A program made the translations under genes and the position numbers. The notes below the pieces were generated by a model, which saw nothing but the letters and a program-made list of their open reading frames with translations, ran no database searches and was not told where the DNA came from. A stretch of DNA of 64,000 nt, taken from the NCBI RefSeq assembly GCF_021029445.1, contig NZ_CP072610.1, positions 3,968,001-4,032,000 of the forward strand. The letters run 5' to 3'. The stretch's first letter is position 1. Every line of letters starts with the position of its first letter. This document shows, one piece after another, positions 29,165 through 38,115 of the stretch. The stretch is from Pseudomonas wenzhouensis (lineage in GTDB: Bacteria > Pseudomonadota > Gammaproteobacteria > Pseudomonadales > Pseudomonadaceae).

Positions 29165-29835
29165 CCACGCACCAGGGCCAGCTCGGCGCGCATGGCGTCG
29201 ATCACGGCCTTGTAGTCCGGCTGGTTGAAGATCGCCGAGCCGGCGACGAAGGTGTCGGCGCCCGCCTCGGCGATCTCGCGGATGTTCTGCACGTTGACGC
29301 CGCCGTCGATCTCCAGGCGGATCTCGCGACCGCTGGCGTCGATCAGCGCACGCGCTTCACGCAGCTTGTCGAGGGTGCCGGGGATGAACTTCTGCCCGCC
29401 AAAGCCGGGGTTGACGCTCATCAAGAGGATCATGTCGACCTTGTCCATCACGTACTTGAGCACGTCCAGCGGAGTGGCCGGGTTGAACACCAGGCCTGCC
29501 TTGGCGCCGCCCGCCTTGATCAGTTGCAGCGAGCGGTCGACGTGCTCGGAGGCTTCCGGATGGAAGGTGATGTACGAAGCGCCAGCCTCGATGAAGTCGC
29601 CGATGATGCGATCCACCGGTTTGACCATCAGATGCGCGTCGATGGGCGCAGTGATGCCGTACTTGCGCAGCGCCGCGCAGACCATCGGGCCGATGGTCAG
29701 GTTGGGCACGTAGTGGTTGTCCATGACATCGAAATGGACGATGTCCGCACCGGCGGCGAGTACGTTGTCCACTTCCTCACCCAGGCGGGCGAAGTCGGCG
29801 GAAAGGATCGACGGGGCGATGGCGAAGGGTTGCAT
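29161..29835 (-). CDS. rpe: Ribulose-phosphate 3-epimerase
   Basis: Interconverts ribulose-5-P and xylulose-5-P. It is 224 residues with N-terminal [34 protein letters not shown] with metal-binding His/Asp, and [12 protein letters not shown] with LEIDGGVN at the phosphate site. It is co-transcribed with gph. The 294-base upstream region (29836-30129) holds a long hairpin and the transporter terminator. Confidence 0.96.
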   Translation of the reverse strand: MQPFAIAPSILSADFARLGEEVDNVLAAGADIVHFDVMDNHYVPNLTIGPMVCAALRKYGITAPIDAHLMVKPVDRIIGDFIEAGASYITFHPEASEHVDRSLQLIKAGGAKAGLVFNPATPLDVLKYVMDKVDMILLMSVNPGFGGQKFIPGTLDKLREARALIDASGREIRLEIDGGVNVQNIREIAEAGADTFVAGSAIFNQPDYKAVIDAMRAELALVRG

Positions 29836-29888
29836 GGCGCACCTCTGAGAACCGATTTGGGATCTCGCGAGCTAGAGCCGGGCTAGGC

Positions 29889-29946
29889 AAAAACAGGCGA
29901 GGAAGCGGAGTTTACGCGTGTAAATGAGCATTCCGAGCCTGTTTTT
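29889..29946. repeat. Imperfect 58-base palindrome upstream of rpe
   Basis: The outer arms AAAAACAGGC and GCCTGTTTTT are perfect 10-bp inverted repeats. Inside, GTTTAC and GTAAAT pair around GCGT. A transcript of either strand could fold into one long hairpin ending in a U-run, so it may be a terminator or a dispersed element. It lies about 55 bases upstream of rpe. Confidence 0.6.
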
Positions 29947-30076
29947 AACGACGCCTGGCCGACGCGCAGCAGATCGCAAACGGTTCGTAGTGCTGGATCA
30001 CGGTGGCGCGCATTGTACCGGTTGAAACGGTTGCTGGCAGCGCCACTGAGTCAGGCGCGCCAATTCGCCTCATAGC

Positions 30077-30111
30077 AAAAGGCCTCGCCGGTTTCCCAGG
30101 CGAGGCCTTTT
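30077..30111. terminator. Terminator of the ABC transporter operon
   Basis: A 13-bp perfect stem AAAAGGCCTCGCC / GGCGAGGCCTTTT with a 9-base loop, 18 bases after the last permease stop on the reverse strand. The A/T flanks make it usable in both directions. Confidence 0.85.
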
Positions 30112-30129
30112 GAATGCAGGCGCAGCGAT

Positions 30130-30957
30130 TTATTCCGGCGTGGAGGTACGCAGCTTCTCGCTACGCCCACGCAGCCATTCCAGGGTCAGCAGCAGCAGGA
30201 CGGAGAAGCCGATCAGCAGGGTCGCGGCGGCGGCGATGGTCGGCGACAAGTTTTCGCGGATGCCGCTGAACATCTGCCGTGGCAGGGTGGCCTGCTCGGG
30301 GCCGGCGAGGAACAGGGTCACCACCACTTCATCGAACGAAGTGGCGAAGGCGAACAGCGCGCCGGAGATCACCCCCGGCGCAATCAGCGGCAGGGTCACC
30401 CGGCGAAACGCCGTCAGCGGCGAGGCGCCAAGGCTGGCGGCGGCGCGCACCAGGTTGTGGTTGAAGCCCTGCAGCGTCGCCGACACGGTGATGATGACGA
30501 ACGGCACGCCGAGCACGGCATGCACCAGGATCAGCGACAGGTAGCTGTTACCCATGCCCAGCGGCGCGAAGAAGAGGTAGCTGGCGACACCGATGATTAC
30601 CACCGGCACGATCATCGGCGAGATCAGCAGGCTCATCACCAGCGCCTTGCCACGGAACTCGCCACGGGTCAGGCCGATGGCCGCCAGGGTGCCGAAGACC
30701 ATCGCCAGCAGCGTCGCGGCCGGGGCGATGATCAGGCTGTTTTTCAGCGAGCGCATCCAGTCGGCGGACATGAAGAAGTCCTCGTACCAGCGCAGCGAGA
30801 AGCCCTGCAGCGGGTAGACCAGAAAAGTGCCGGAGTTGAACGACAGCGGCACGATCACCAGTACCGGCAGGATCAGAAACAGCAGCACCAGGCCGCAGAG
30901 AATGCGCAGGCCGTAGTACCAGAGGCGCTCGATGGGTGACATATAGGGGCTGAGCAT
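30130..30957 (-). CDS. agtD: ABC transporter permease (PotC type), likely AgtD
   Basis: A permease of 275 residues with six predicted helices and the EAA loop seen as AAASLGASPLTAFRRVTLPLIAPG. It is of the PotC/spermidine-putrescine class. It is last in the order ATPase, binding protein, permease, permease, which matches the Agt system of P. aeruginosa (GABA and 5-aminovalerate uptake, from memory) and its position next to rpe. Substrate identity is by synteny only. Confidence 0.8.
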   Translation of the reverse strand: MLSPYMSPIERLWYYGLRILCGLVLLFLILPVLVIVPLSFNSGTFLVYPLQGFSLRWYEDFFMSADWMRSLKNSLIIAPAATLLAMVFGTLAAIGLTRGEFRGKALVMSLLISPMIVPVVIIGVASYLFFAPLGMGNSYLSLILVHAVLGVPFVIITVSATLQGFNHNLVRAAASLGASPLTAFRRVTLPLIAPGVISGALFAFATSFDEVVVTLFLAGPEQATLPRQMFSGIRENLSPTIAAAATLLIGFSVLLLLTLEWLRGRSEKLRTSTPE

Positions 30958-30984
30958 GGCTGTGACTCCATTTAGCTTTTAGCT

Positions 30985-31083
30985 CCCCTCTACCGCTTGC
31001 GGGAGAGGGGCTGGGGGAGAGGGTTTGGTAAACAGCCGCCCTCTCCCGCCCTTCGGGCACCCTCTCCCGCAAGCGGGAGAGGG
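30985..31083. repeat. REP-like inverted repeats between the two permease genes
   Basis: Two hairpins. CCCCTCTACCGC-TT-GCGGGAGAGGGG is at 30985-31010 and CCCTCTCCCGC-AA-GCGGGAGAGGG at 31060-31083, with related CTCTCCCGCC copies between. Such CCCTCTCCC...GGGAGAGGG repeats are common between Pseudomonas genes. Inside an operon they may stabilise or trim mRNA. Confidence 0.75.
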
Positions 31084-31125
31084 TCATCAGATGACCTGCT
31101 ACGCAGGCGTGTTCTATGGCCGCTT

Positions 31126-32379
31126 TTAACCAAGCCGCAGTTTGCTGGCGCCGACCAGCCAGCTGTACACCACGTACAGCACCAGTGTCGCGGCCAGCAG
31201 CAGGCCGCCAAGGGCCGTGGCCATGCCCCAGTTGATGGTGGTGTTGGTGTAGAAGGCGACGAAGTAGCTGATCATCTGATCGTTCGGGCTGCCCAGCAGC
31301 GCCGGGGTGATGTAGTAGCCAATCGACAGGATGAACACCAGCAGGCAACCGGCGCCGACACCAGCCAGGGTCTGCGGGAAGTACACCCGCCAGAAACTGG
31401 CGAACGGATGGCAGCCGAGCGACACCGCCGCGCGCATGTAACTGGGCGAGATACCCTTCATCACGCTGTAGATCGGCAGGATCATGAACGGCAGCATGAT
31501 ATGGACCATGGCCACGTACACACCGCTGCGGTTGAACACCAATTGCAGCGGTTGCTCGATGATGCCCAGCGAGATCAGCGCGCTGTTGATCAACCCTCCG
31601 GACTGCAGCAGCACGATCCAGGCGGCGACACGCACCAGAATCGACGTCCAGAACGGCAGCAGCACCAGAATCATCAGCAGGTTGCCCTGCCGCGTCGGCA
31701 GGTTGGCCAGCAGGTAAGCCAGCGGATAAGCCAGCACCAGACAGATGGCGGTGATCACCAGGCTCATCCAGAAGGTGCGGGCGAAGATGTCCAGGTAGAT
31801 GGCCTGATCCGGCGTGGCCTGGGCCAGTTCGCCGAGGTCGTCGATGCGGTGATCGAGCGCGGCCAGCAGGTAATAAGGCGTGACCGACGAAGCATTGCGG
31901 CGGATCACCTGCCAGTAGGCGGGGTCACCCCAACGCTCGTCCATGTCGAGGAAGGTTTCCTGGTAGGACGCCGGCTCCTCGCGCAGCGGCAGCTTGCGTG
32001 CGGTGGCGCTGACCAGACTGCGGAAGCCCGCCAGTTCCATGTTCAGGCGCTTGGACAGATCGCCCAGGCTCTGATTGCGCCGAGCTTCGAGCATATCGCT
32101 GGCAATCGCCCGGTACACCGCCTCGTCCGGCAGGCCACGGCCATCCCAGGCAGCAATCGCCTCGACGGTGCGCGGCAGACTGCCGACCACCTCCGGGTTA
32201 TCCACACTGCGCATCAGCAGCGCGCCGATAGGCAGCAGGAAGGTCAGCAGGAGAAACAGCAACAGCGGCAGGATCAGTGCCTTGGACTTCAGGCGATTGA
32301 AACGCTCGGCACGGGCCAGTCGCTGCTTCAGGCTTGGCCCGGGCAAATCATTGGCAGGCAGTACGGCGGCCATGGACAA
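31126..32379 (-). CDS. agtC: ABC transporter permease (PotB type), likely AgtC
   Basis: A permease of 417 residues, longer than ordinary PotB proteins. Between helix 1 (about residues 37-60) and the core there is a soluble insert of about 140 residues, probably periplasmic, and then five more helices with the EAA-type loop AAVSLGCHPFASFWRVYFPQT. The long insert is typical of a subfamily of these permeases. It pairs with the downstream permease. Confidence 0.8.
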   Translation of the reverse strand: MSMAAVLPANDLPGPSLKQRLARAERFNRLKSKALILPLLLFLLLTFLLPIGALLMRSVDNPEVVGSLPRTVEAIAAWDGRGLPDEAVYRAIASDMLEARRNQSLGDLSKRLNMELAGFRSLVSATARKLPLREEPASYQETFLDMDERWGDPAYWQVIRRNASSVTPYYLLAALDHRIDDLGELAQATPDQAIYLDIFARTFWMSLVITAICLVLAYPLAYLLANLPTRQGNLLMILVLLPFWTSILVRVAAWIVLLQSGGLINSALISLGIIEQPLQLVFNRSGVYVAMVHIMLPFMILPIYSVMKGISPSYMRAAVSLGCHPFASFWRVYFPQTLAGVGAGCLLVFILSIGYYITPALLGSPNDQMISYFVAFYTNTTINWGMATALGGLLLAATLVLYVVYSWLVGASKLRLG

Positions 32380-32450
32380 CTCCGCAAGCTAAGGCCGCAT
32401 CTGGCGGCAGAAATTCGGGGATACGACAAACATCGATTGGGCAGCTCCGC

Positions 32451-32496
32451 CCCCTCATCCGGCGCTATGCGCCACCTTCTCCCGCAGGAGAAGGGG
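32451..32496. repeat. Small inverted repeats between permease and binding-protein genes
   Basis: GGCGC-TAT-GCGCC at 32461-32473 and CCTTCTCC-CGCA-GGAGAAGG at 32475-32494. It is REP-like and sits between the genes for a highly expressed binding protein and a permease, where hairpins often set differential expression. Confidence 0.65.
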
Positions 32497-32527
32497 ACGA
32501 GGAAGGCGTCGCCGCGCGACGCACGGG

Positions 32528-33559
32528 TTAACGGGCCGCCCAGGCGTTGAAACGCTGCTCCAGCTGCTCGCCGTAGTCAGCCCAGAAGGTCACGTCGATG
32601 GCCACCTGGTTGGCGATGTTTTCCGGGGTGGTCGGCATCAGGCTCAGACGCTCCGGCGCCAGCAGCTCGATGGCCTGCTTGTTGGCCGGGCCGTAGGCGA
32701 TGTTCTCGGAGTAGGTCTTCTGCGCTTCAGGCGTAACCGAGAAGGCGATGAACTGCTTGGCCAGCTCGGTATTCTTCGCGCCACGCGGAATGGCCCAGGA
32801 GTCGAAGTCGTAGATGCCGCCGTTCCACACCACCTGCAGGTTGCTCTCGCCCTGCACCGCGGCGATACGCCCGTTGTAGGCCGAGCTCATCACCACGTCG
32901 CCGGAGGCGAGGTACTGCGGCGGCTGCGCGCCAGCTTCCCACCACTGGATGTTCGGCTTGAGTTCGTCGAGTTTCTTGAACGCGCGATCCTGGCCTTCCT
33001 TGGTGGCCAGCACCTCGTACACGTCCTTGACCGGCACGCCGTCGGCCATCAGGGCGAATTCCAGGGTGTACTTGGCGCCCTTGCGCAGGCCGCGCTTACC
33101 GGGGAATTTCGCCACGTCCCAGAAATCGGCCCAGCTGGTCGGCGCCGCGCTGAGTTTGTCGGCGTTGTAGGCCAGTACCGTGGACCACACGAAGAAGCCC
33201 ACACCGCACGGCTGGATGGCGCCGTCGATGAAGTTGGACTCATCGCCGAACTGCGCCGGATCGAGCTCCTCGAACAGGCCTTCATCGCAACCACGGGCCA
33301 GTTCCGGCGACTCCACTTCCACCAGATCCCAGCTCACGCTGCGGGTGTCGACCATGGCTTTGACCTTGGCCATTTCGCCGTTGTATTCGCCGCCCAGCAC
33401 CTTGTTACCGGTTTCCTTCTCGAAGGGTTCGTAGAACGCCTTGACCTGCGCCGCCTTGTTCGCGCCGCCGAAGGATACCGCCGTCAGATCCACCGCCAGT
33501 GCCGGCATGGCACAGCTAACGCCCAGGGCCAATGCCGCGAGCTTCAGGGATTTCGTCAT
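32528..33559 (-). CDS. agtB: ABC transporter substrate-binding protein (PotD type), likely AgtB
   Basis: A periplasmic solute-binding protein of 343 residues. A Sec signal is seen in MTKSLKLAALALGVSCAMPALA with cleavage after ALA. The mature part is PotD-like (SBP type 2): WDLVEVESPELARGCDEGL and VVMSSAYNGRIAAVQGE. The frame extends upstream to 33616, but the ATG at 33559 follows GAGGAG and starts the signal peptide. Confidence 0.85.
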   Translation of the reverse strand: MTKSLKLAALALGVSCAMPALAVDLTAVSFGGANKAAQVKAFYEPFEKETGNKVLGGEYNGEMAKVKAMVDTRSVSWDLVEVESPELARGCDEGLFEELDPAQFGDESNFIDGAIQPCGVGFFVWSTVLAYNADKLSAAPTSWADFWDVAKFPGKRGLRKGAKYTLEFALMADGVPVKDVYEVLATKEGQDRAFKKLDELKPNIQWWEAGAQPPQYLASGDVVMSSAYNGRIAAVQGESNLQVVWNGGIYDFDSWAIPRGAKNTELAKQFIAFSVTPEAQKTYSENIAYGPANKQAIELLAPERLSLMPTTPENIANQVAIDVTFWADYGEQLEQRFNAWAAR

Positions 33560-33612
33560 TCTTATCAGCTCCTCTGTGTTACGGGGTAAAGGTGAAGCAC
33601 TGCGCGAAAGGC

Positions 33613-34710
33613 TCACTCGATGTGGAGTGGATCCAGCGCGCGGACATGCTCGACAGACCAGCCGAGCGGAACCAGGTCACCAACCGTCAGCGCCGGATCG
33701 AGCTCGGCCACGGGTTGCTTGACGTAGAAATCGGATTTGCCGCAGACCTCCATGCGGATACGCACGTGGTCGCCCAGGTAGATGAACTCGGCGATACGCC
33801 CGGAGAAACGGTTCGGGCAGGCCTCGCTGTGGCCGTTGAGACGAATGCGCTCGGGGCGGATCGACAGGCTCACCGCCTCACCGACAGCGCCGACGTTGAC
33901 CGCCGTGGCGCGCACTTCTTCACCCCGCGCCAGGCGCACCACGCACTGCTCGCCATCGCGGCTGACCAGCTCGCCAGCCAGACGATTGTTCTCACCGATG
34001 AACTGGGCGACGAAGGTGTTGTGCGGCGCTTCGTAGAGTTCACGCGGCGGGGCGATCTGCTGGATCTCGCCCTGATGGAATACAGCCACGCGGTCGGACA
34101 TGGTCAGCGCCTCGCCCTGGTCGTGGGTCACGTAGACCACGGTCACGCCCAGGCTATGGTGCAGGTGCTTGATTTCCATCTGCATGTGCTCGCGCAGTTG
34201 CTTGTCCAGCGCGCCGAGCGGTTCGTCCATCAGCACCAGTTGCGGCTCGAACACCAGCGCACGGGCCAACGCTACACGCTGCTGCTGGCCACCGGAAAGC
34301 TGGCCCGGATAACGGTTGCGGAAGCTGTCGAGCTGCACCATGGACAGGGCGCGTTTGACCCGCTCGCTGATATCGGTGCGCGACATGCCGCGCACGCTCA
34401 GCGGGAAAGCCAAGTTCTCCGCCACGGTCATGTGCGGGAACAGCGCGTAGTTCTGGAACACCATGCCGATGTCGCGTTTGTGCGGCGGCAGTTTGTTCAG
34501 CGAGCGGCCATCGAGGAGGATCTCACCAGCGGTCGGCGTCTCGAAACCGGCCAGCATCATCAGGCTGGTGGTCTTGCCGGAACCGGACGGGCCGAGCAGG
34601 GTCAGAAATTCACCCTTGCGGATATCCAGGTTGAGGTCTTTGACGATCAGCGTTTCGCCGTCATAGCTCTTCTGTACGCCACGGAAGCTCACCAGTACAT
34701 CGTTTGCCAT
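33613..34710 (-). CDS. agtA: ABC transporter ATP-binding protein (PotA type), likely AgtA
   Basis: An ATPase of 365 residues. Walker A is [10 protein letters not shown], then Q-loop [13 protein letters not shown], signature LSGGQQQR, Walker [13 protein letters not shown] and H-loop VTHDQ, followed by a C-terminal TOBE regulatory domain. The start could also be the GTG one codon upstream (34713). It heads the transporter operon, downstream of the regulator gene on the same strand with a 260-base gap that contains a REP element and presumably the promoter. Confidence 0.88.
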   Translation of the reverse strand: MANDVLVSFRGVQKSYDGETLIVKDLNLDIRKGEFLTLLGPSGSGKTTSLMMLAGFETPTAGEILLDGRSLNKLPPHKRDIGMVFQNYALFPHMTVAENLAFPLSVRGMSRTDISERVKRALSMVQLDSFRNRYPGQLSGGQQQRVALARALVFEPQLVLMDEPLGALDKQLREHMQMEIKHLHHSLGVTVVYVTHDQGEALTMSDRVAVFHQGEIQQIAPPRELYEAPHNTFVAQFIGENNRLAGELVSRDGEQCVVRLARGEEVRATAVNVGAVGEAVSLSIRPERIRLNGHSEACPNRFSGRIAEFIYLGDHVRIRMEVCGKSDFYVKQPVAELDPALTVGDLVPLGWSVEHVRALDPLHIE

Positions 34711-34884
34711 CACACCACACCCTTGTTCTTGTCTCAGGCCGATGACTCAAGAGTAGGTCGACAAGACCGGGTGAAAAATCGGGCAGGATGACAAGCTGAT
34801 ATCAGGCGCGAGGAAATTCTTGCGTAGGGATTGCCCTACAAATTCCGAGTGATCGCATCGGTTATACAGCGCATGAAAACCGTG

Positions 34885-34956
34885 GGAGCGGCTTCAGCCG
34901 CGAAGCTCTGGCGGACGATTCATCGCGGCTGAAGCGGAGTGCCGCCCAGCCGCTCC
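34885..34956. repeat. Paired REP elements (BIME-like) upstream of agtA
   Basis: GGAGCGGCTTCAGCCGCGA and its inverted copy TCGCGGCTGAAGC form an imperfect palindrome, with outer arms GGAGCGGC (34885-34892) and GCCGCTCC (34949-34956). The first unit matches the 35-bp REP known from P. putida-type genomes. The remainder of the 260-base gap shows nothing else clear. Confidence 0.8.
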
Positions 34957-34970
34957 GACGAAGCACCCGA

Positions 34971-35600
34971 TCAGACCAAACGGTGCTCCATCGCATAGCG
35001 CACCAGATCGGCCATCGAATGAGCGCCGAGCTTCTGCATCAGGCGCGCCTTGTGCGTGCTCACGGTCTTGTTGCTGATGGCCAGGTGCTGGGCGATGTCA
35101 TTGACGCCTTCGCCGCGTACCAGACGCTCGAACACCGAAAACTCGCGCTCGGACAGTTGCGCATGGGGCGGACGCGAATCGGTCAGGCCGACCTCGAAGA
35201 CCATGCGGTCGGCCAATGCCGGGTCGATATAACGCCCACCGCTGGCCACCTTGCGAATGGCGGTGATCAGCAGCGCCGGGTCGCTGTCCTTGGTCGCGTA
35301 GCCGGCAGCGCCAGCCTTGAGCGCACGGGCCGCCATCTGCGCTTCGTCGTGCATCGACAGCACCAGAATCGCCGGAGCCTCGCTCAGCGCGCGGATGCGC
35401 GGGATGGCCTCGAGGCCGTTGACGCCCGGCATGGAGATATCCAGCAGCACCACGTCGCAAGGCGTGCGCCGCAGCACTTCGATCAACTGTTCACCATTGC
35501 AGGCTTCACCCGCCACTTCGAGGTCGCGGGCCATGCCGATCAGTTGCTTGATGCCTTCCCGCACGATGGTGTGGTCTTCGGCTACCAGTACCCGAATCAC
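34971..35600 (-). CDS. agtR: LuxR-type response regulator, likely AgtR
   Basis: A regulator of 209 residues. The receiver domain has the acidic pair in VLVAEDHT and phospho-acceptor Asp54 in VVLLDISMPG. The C-terminal LuxR helix-turn-helix is at about 145-203 (LSEREFSVFERL, NDIAQHLAISNKTVSTHKARLMQKL). The GTG start at 35600 overlaps the kinase stop in GTGA and has GGAGG upstream. It lies directly upstream of the Agt-like transporter on the same strand, so it probably activates it. In P. aeruginosa the orthologue responds to 5-aminovalerate and to peptidoglycan sugars, from memory. Confidence 0.87.
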   Translation of the reverse strand: MIRVLVAEDHTIVREGIKQLIGMARDLEVAGEACNGEQLIEVLRRTPCDVVLLDISMPGVNGLEAIPRIRALSEAPAILVLSMHDEAQMAARALKAGAAGYATKDSDPALLITAIRKVASGGRYIDPALADRMVFEVGLTDSRPPHAQLSEREFSVFERLVRGEGVNDIAQHLAISNKTVSTHKARLMQKLGAHSMADLVRYAMEHRLV

Positions 35601-38002
35601 GCTGCGACCTCCTCTTCCAGATTGATGCGCGCACACAGGGTAGTGCCCTCGCCCGGCCGGCTGTCAATCTGCAACTGGCCACCGAGCATGAGCATGCGTT
35701 CCTGCATGCCAACCAGGCCGAACGACTGCCCGGGCTTGCGCAGCGTCGGATCGAAACCCTTGCCATCGTCGACCACCGACAGACACAAGGCACTGTCCTC
35801 CAGCCACAGGCGCACCTCGACGCTGTGCGCGCCGGCATGGCGCATAACGTTGGTCAGCGCCTCCTGGAGGATGCGGAACAGGCCGATGGCCTGCGCGTCG
35901 GGCAGGCGTGGCAGATGCTCCGGCACTTCGACCAGACAGGGAATCTGCGTGCGCTCCTCGAAACGGCGTACCTGCCATTCGATGGCCGAGGCAATGCCGG
36001 CATCGAGAATCGGTGGGCGCAGCGCCGTGGCCACATCACGCACCAACTGGAACAACTGGGCGATCAGGCGCTTCATGCTGGTCAGGCGCTCGTCCAGCTC
36101 GGGAATCTGCCCGGCGCAGACCAGCTCGCACATCGCCGTTTCCAGCTTGAGCACGGTCAGCACCTGACCCAGCTCGTCATGTACTTCGCGGGCGATGCGC
36201 GCCTTCTCCTCCTCGCGCACGCTTTCCAGATGCGCCGACAACTGGCGCAGGCGCGCCCGCGAATCGGCCAGCGCCAACTCGGCCAGCTTGTTCTCGGTGA
36301 TATCCCAGAGGATGCCGTCCCACACCACCCGGCCATTGCCCAGCGGCCGAGCAGTGGTGCGGATATCGGCCCACAGCACCTCCTGCTCGGCGGTGAGGAT
36401 GCGCCCCTGCCAGTACCAGTCACTCTCGCTTTCCAGCGCCAGCGTCTGACTGTTCAGGTAGCTGCTCAGATCCTGCGGGTGCACCAGGCTGCGAATACCC
36501 CGTTCATCACGCTGCAGCTCGTGCGCCGGCCAGCCGACCATGTCCTGACTGGCCTCGCTGATGTAGGCGAAATTGACCGCCGCTCCAGGTCCGGCGCGCT
36601 CCAGACGAAACACCAGGCCCGGCACATTGCCAGCAATGCCCTTGAAGCGTGCCTCGCTTTCCTCCAGCGCCGCACGCGCTCGGCGGCGCTCGGTGACGTC
36701 GCTGAGAAACACCACCAGGTACTCGGCCTGGCGATAACGCAGGAAACTCAGGGAAACATCCGCCGGCATGCGACTGCCATCGGCACGCAGACAGTCCACC
36801 TCGAAGCTGGGTGAGCCCTCGGCCTGCTCGCGCACGCGCTTCCACAGGTTGAGCCAGCGGTCCATATGCAGACCGGGCTCCAGCTGACTCAATGGCTTGT
36901 CCACCAGCTCACCGGGGGCGTAACCGAGCATGCGTTCGGCGGCGCGGTTGGCATAGCGCAGGTGGCTGTCCCAGTTGACCCAGAGGATGCCGACCGTGCT
37001 GTGGTCGATGGAGAACTGGCTCAGGCGCAATGCCTCGGCCGCCTGCTGGTGACGATCCAGCTCACTGCGCGCGCCCAGCAGCCCGCGCTCGAGCGTGCGC
37101 GTCTGCTGACGCTGGCGATAGAGCGCGGTGGCGCCAACCAACAACAACAGTGCGAGAAACAGCGCAAGGGTCTTCCAGAAGCCGACGAAGTCGGTGGATT
37201 GCGGATAACGCAGCGGCATCCAGGTTTCGCGCAGCTCATCCAGCTCGCGCGCAGGCAACGCCTGCAGGGTCAGGTCGACGATGCCGGCCAGCAACGGCTG
37301 ATCACGACGCGTGGCCAGGCGCAGCAACTGCGGCAAACCAATATCGCCAACGATACTCAGGCTGGCGAAACGCGATTCGCGCAGCAACAGGCTGAGACTT
37401 GCCTCGTCGAGCACCGCGTAACTGACGTCCTGATTCAGTACCAGCAGCAAGGCAGCACGCTCCGACGGTGTCGTGCGCAGGCGCAGATTGCTGTGGGTAC
37501 TTTCCAGGTATTCAACGGCCTGGCTGGGTGAACGCAGGGCGACGACCTGTTCCAGCGGTAACTGGTCGAGGTCCACTGCGCCGCTGCCGTTACGTTCGCC
37601 AACCACCAGGTGCGGCACACGCAGATAAGGCATGGAATAGTGCCAGATGCGCAGACCTGCCGGTGTTTGCTGCAGGCCGGGCGCCAGGTCGATCTCACCG
37701 GCACGCGCCGCCTGCTCCAGCGCTTGCAGGTTTGGATAAAGACGCCAGTCCGGCGCCACGCCCATCCCCTCGAGCAGGCGCTGCATCAACTCGACATTGG
37801 CGCCCGTCAGTTGCCGGTTCTGCCCGCGCTGCACCCAGGGTGCCTGCTGGATCAGGCCTACGCGCAAAACCGGATGTTCACTGAGCCAGGCACGTTGCGC
37901 GGCATCGAACGCCGGGCGCAGTGGCATGCGCGCGCTCTCGGCCCAGGCGGTGGAAACAGCCAGCATCAGCAGCAGGACGAGGGAACGAAGAAGGGAATTC
38001 AT
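35597..38002 (-). CDS. agtS: Sensor kinase with periplasmic binding-protein domain, likely AgtS
   Basis: A kinase of 801 residues. A signal peptide is followed by a bacterial SBP type 3 domain in the periplasm (about 35-265), one transmembrane helix (about 273-295), a coiled coil, two PAS domains (about 330-440 and 450-575), a HisKA_3 dimerisation helix with phospho-acceptor His608 in REVHDELGQVL, and an HATPase domain with DDGKGFDP and GLVGMQERM. The extracytoplasmic SBP domain indicates direct sensing of an amino-acid-like ligand. It overlaps the regulator gene by 4 bases. Confidence 0.87.
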   Translation of the reverse strand: MNSLLRSLVLLLMLAVSTAWAESARMPLRPAFDAAQRAWLSEHPVLRVGLIQQAPWVQRGQNRQLTGANVELMQRLLEGMGVAPDWRLYPNLQALEQAARAGEIDLAPGLQQTPAGLRIWHYSMPYLRVPHLVVGERNGSGAVDLDQLPLEQVVALRSPSQAVEYLESTHSNLRLRTTPSERAALLLVLNQDVSYAVLDEASLSLLLRESRFASLSIVGDIGLPQLLRLATRRDQPLLAGIVDLTLQALPARELDELRETWMPLRYPQSTDFVGFWKTLALFLALLLLVGATALYRQRQQTRTLERGLLGARSELDRHQQAAEALRLSQFSIDHSTVGILWVNWDSHLRYANRAAERMLGYAPGELVDKPLSQLEPGLHMDRWLNLWKRVREQAEGSPSFEVDCLRADGSRMPADVSLSFLRYRQAEYLVVFLSDVTERRRARAALEESEARFKGIAGNVPGLVFRLERAGPGAAVNFAYISEASQDMVGWPAHELQRDERGIRSLVHPQDLSSYLNSQTLALESESDWYWQGRILTAEQEVLWADIRTTARPLGNGRVVWDGILWDITENKLAELALADSRARLRQLSAHLESVREEEKARIAREVHDELGQVLTVLKLETAMCELVCAGQIPELDERLTSMKRLIAQLFQLVRDVATALRPPILDAGIASAIEWQVRRFEERTQIPCLVEVPEHLPRLPDAQAIGLFRILQEALTNVMRHAGAHSVEVRLWLEDSALCLSVVDDGKGFDPTLRKPGQSFGLVGMQERMLMLGGQLQIDSRPGEGTTLCARINLEEEVAA

Positions 38003-38115
38003 ACACGGCGAATCCGGTGACGCGGCCCCCTACCTTACTCCAGTCTTGCGCCAATCGCCTGACAAAAGCGGAGCCCGGCATTAGGCTCTATAGCAGACGA
38101 TCAGGAGCCTCATCG

